DNA of 64,000 nucleotides, from assembly GCF_017305915.1 (NCBI RefSeq), contig NZ_JAFKJN010000017.1, positions 62,001 through 126,000 on the forward strand, read 5' to 3'. Origin of the DNA: Reyranella sp. Lineage in GTDB: Bacteria; Pseudomonadota; Alphaproteobacteria; Reyranellales; Reyranellaceae. The position numbers and the translations under genes were made by a program. This document shows, one piece after another, positions 62,495-64,000 of this stretch. The first letter of the stretch is position 1. Each line of letters starts with the position of its first letter. The notes beneath the pieces are model-generated. The model did no database searches. It was not told where the DNA came from and saw only the letters and a list, made by a program, of their open reading frames with translations.

Positions 62495-64000
62495 ATGGCG
62501 CCATTGATGGATGGCCTCGCTCCCAACCGCGAGGCCTCGAGGGGCGTTGTCGTTCTGATCGGCTTTCAGAAGATCGGCAACCTCGGCATCGGCTACCTGT
62601 CCGCCGTTCTCCGGCGGGCGGGCTTCGACGTACGTGTCGTCGACATCGAGGGCTCACCTGCGGACATCGTCGACCGGGTGATCGCCGGGCGACCGGTGCT
62701 GGTCGGCTTCTCGTTGATCTTCCAATACTACATCCGGCGCTACGGCGATCTGATGATGAGGCTCCGGGCGGCGGGAGTGGATTGTCACTTCACCATGGGT
62801 GGCCACTATCCGAGCCTGAACCCGCAACAGACGCTCGAGGCGGTCCCCGAGCTCGACAGCGTCGTACAGTTCGAAGGCGAGACGACGCTGCTGGAGCTGG
62901 TCGAGGCCCTGCTCACCGGCGAGAATTGGCGGACCCTCAACGGGGTCATCCATCTCGAAGACGGCCGATGCGTCGTGAACAAGGCGCGCCGTCTGACGGA
63001 AGACCTGGACACCCTGCCATTTCCCGACCGCGACTTCGCGCCGACCGAGATCCTCGGCCGCCGCGGCATGCCCCTGCTGGCAAGTCGCGGCTGCGCGCGG
63101 ACGTGCTCGTTCTGCTCCATCCACACCTTCTATCGCACGGCGCCCGGCAAGGTCGTGCGGCTGCGAAAGACGACCGAAGTCATCAGGGAGATGCGTCAGC
63201 TGAACGAGGAGCGAGGCATCGCGATCTTCCTCTTCCAGGATGACGACTTTCCCCTCTTTGGGCCGAAGTGGCGCCGCTGGGCCAACGACCTGGTGGACGA
63301 GCTGCATGCCAGCGGGCTCTCGCGAAAAGTGATCTGGAAGATCAATTGCAGAGCCGACGCCGTCGAGCCGGAGCTGCTGGGACGCATGCGCGATGCCGGC
63401 CTCTATATGGTCTACATGGGATTGGAATCCGGGGACGAGCAAGGCCTCATCACGCTCAACAAGGAGATCACCGTCGCCCAGAATCTTGCGGCGGTGCGGA
63501 TGCTCAAGTCGATCGGCATTCGCTTCGAGTATGGCTTCATGCTCCTCGACCCTTCGAGCACGTTCGATTCGGTGCGGGCGAACGTTCGCTTCCTGCGGGA
63601 GATCGTCGGAGACGGCTGTGCCGCGGCAACGTTCTGCAAGATGCTTCCTTACGATGGGACGCCGATCAAGGAAGCGCTGGCGGCGAGCGGCCGCCTCAAA
63701 GGCGATGTCTGTGCCCCCGACTACGATTTCCTGGACCCTCGGCTGGACGACTTCTACGCCGAGTTGGCCCGGGTCGTCGATGTCACCGGCTGGGTGCACG
63801 GACCGCGGGCGTTGACGCTGCAATTGGGCTGGGCGCATACTGAGCTGGCGGTCATCCGCAGCCTGTTTCCACGGCTGCGCGGCACCGACGACTACGAGCA
63901 GGAACTGCGGCGGCTCACGGCGCAAAGCAACGCAAGGCTGTTGGAGGTCGTCGAGACCTTGGCTGGCGTCCACGAAACCGGACGCGGCACGTCGCCCGAC
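62495..64000 (+). CDS. B12-binding-domain radical SAM protein (partial, runs off right edge)
   Basis: Read directly from the DNA: 502 codons without a stop to the window end. GGAGG lies 7 bp before the ATG at 62495. The N-terminal part (about 15-150: IGFQKIGNLGIGYLSAVLRRAGFDVRVVDIEG..., VGFSLIFQYY, FTMGGHYPSLNP) is the cobalamin-binding Rossmann-like domain, lacking a clear DxHxxG loop. The radical SAM cluster is RGCARTCSFCSIH (C200, C204, C207). YMGLESGDEQGL near 310 and the TIM-barrel continuation follow. Such enzymes methylate unactivated carbons or make ring or thioether changes; substrate unknown. Confidence 0.88.
   Translation, partial: MAPLMDGLAPNREASRGVVVLIGFQKIGNLGIGYLSAVLRRAGFDVRVVDIEGSPADIVDRVIAGRPVLVGFSLIFQYYIRRYGDLMMRLRAAGVDCHFTMGGHYPSLNPQQTLEAVPELDSVVQFEGETTLLELVEALLTGENWRTLNGVIHLEDGRCVVNKARRLTEDLDTLPFPDRDFAPTEILGRRGMPLLASRGCARTCSFCSIHTFYRTAPGKVVRLRKTTEVIREMRQLNEERGIAIFLFQDDDFPLFGPKWRRWANDLVDELHASGLSRKVIWKINCRADAVEPELLGRMRDAGLYMVYMGLESGDEQGLITLNKEITVAQNLAAVRMLKSIGIRFEYGFMLLDPSSTFDSVRANVRFLREIVGDGCAAATFCKMLPYDGTPIKEALAASGRLKGDVCAPDYDFLDPRLDDFYAELARVVDVTGWVHGPRALTLQLGWAHTELAVIRSLFPRLRGTDDYEQELRRLTAQSNARLLEVVETLAGVHETGRGTSPD

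Overview
The window is GC-rich bacterial DNA that looks alphaproteobacterial. Evidence: an NDUFS4-like complex I accessory subunit, a double cold-shock-domain protein, many Liv-type, Bug-type and TAXI solute-binding proteins, repeated CaiB/BaiF CoA-transferases, and dispersed GTCATCCCGAGCG-type palindromes. A soil or freshwater heterotroph of the Rhodospirillales/Reyranella kind would fit, but that is a guess. No rRNA or CRISPR array is visible; there are two tRNA genes.

Layout. 1-3150: iron island (TonB receptor, PKHD hydroxylase, start of a PepSY membrane protein) preceded by two Fur-like palindromes. 3151-11461: housekeeping and orphan genes (tRNA-Arg, tRNA-Pro, complex I subunit, O-methyltransferase, DCC-family thiol protein, saccharopine-dehydrogenase/DUF4166 fusion, DUF192, cold-shock protein, dienoyl-CoA-reductase-like SDR, Rieske oxygenase). 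11646-21236: sugar-acid catabolism (IlvD/Edd-type dehydratase, KDG kinase, KDPG aldolase, DHRS6-like SDR) interleaved with an AIFM3-like Rieske reductase, a sterol-desaturase-like protein and a beta-propeller. 21284-21798: a compact element in which a DUF559 nuclease-like gene lies between 53-bp inverted repeats. 21812-30657: TAXI receptor and sirtuin, then a Liv-type ABC operon with an acyl-CoA ligase embedded in it. 30773-38696: polysaccharide deacetylase/RidA pair, then an Fbp-type ABC transporter whose binding-protein gene has an in-frame TAG, followed by CaiB, crotonase and DehI-like genes. 39376-45279: MmgE/PrpD, MaoC, acyl-CoA dehydrogenase, MaoC, CaiB, CitE, a gene content like itaconate or mesaconate degradation operons. 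45427-58346: transporters and receptors (MFS, Bug, peptide-type, two Liv-type), a GST gene with an in-frame TAA, a VOC protein, beta-propellers and a dienelactone hydrolase. 58437-64000: NUDIX, DUF3617, a secreted metallopeptidase with four exact 48-residue repeats, and a 66-aa ORF followed by a B12-binding radical SAM gene that runs off the end.

The most unusual layer is the repeats. Four families of palindromic elements are scattered between genes: (A) a 127-bp two-hairpin element bounded by CTAGAGC/GCTCTAG, whose edge supplies the stop codon of two genes; (B) GTCATCCCGAGCG palindromes; (C) CCTCCCC-n-GGGGAGG REP-like hairpins, usually paired, one pair enclosing the DUF559 gene; (D) a 76-bp element with TTATGGGCA ends. 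Families A and C show paired base changes that preserve hairpins. The DUF559 element plus its gene-less relatives is the best candidate for an undescribed system. Two separate nonsense codons in otherwise intact genes also deserve a check.
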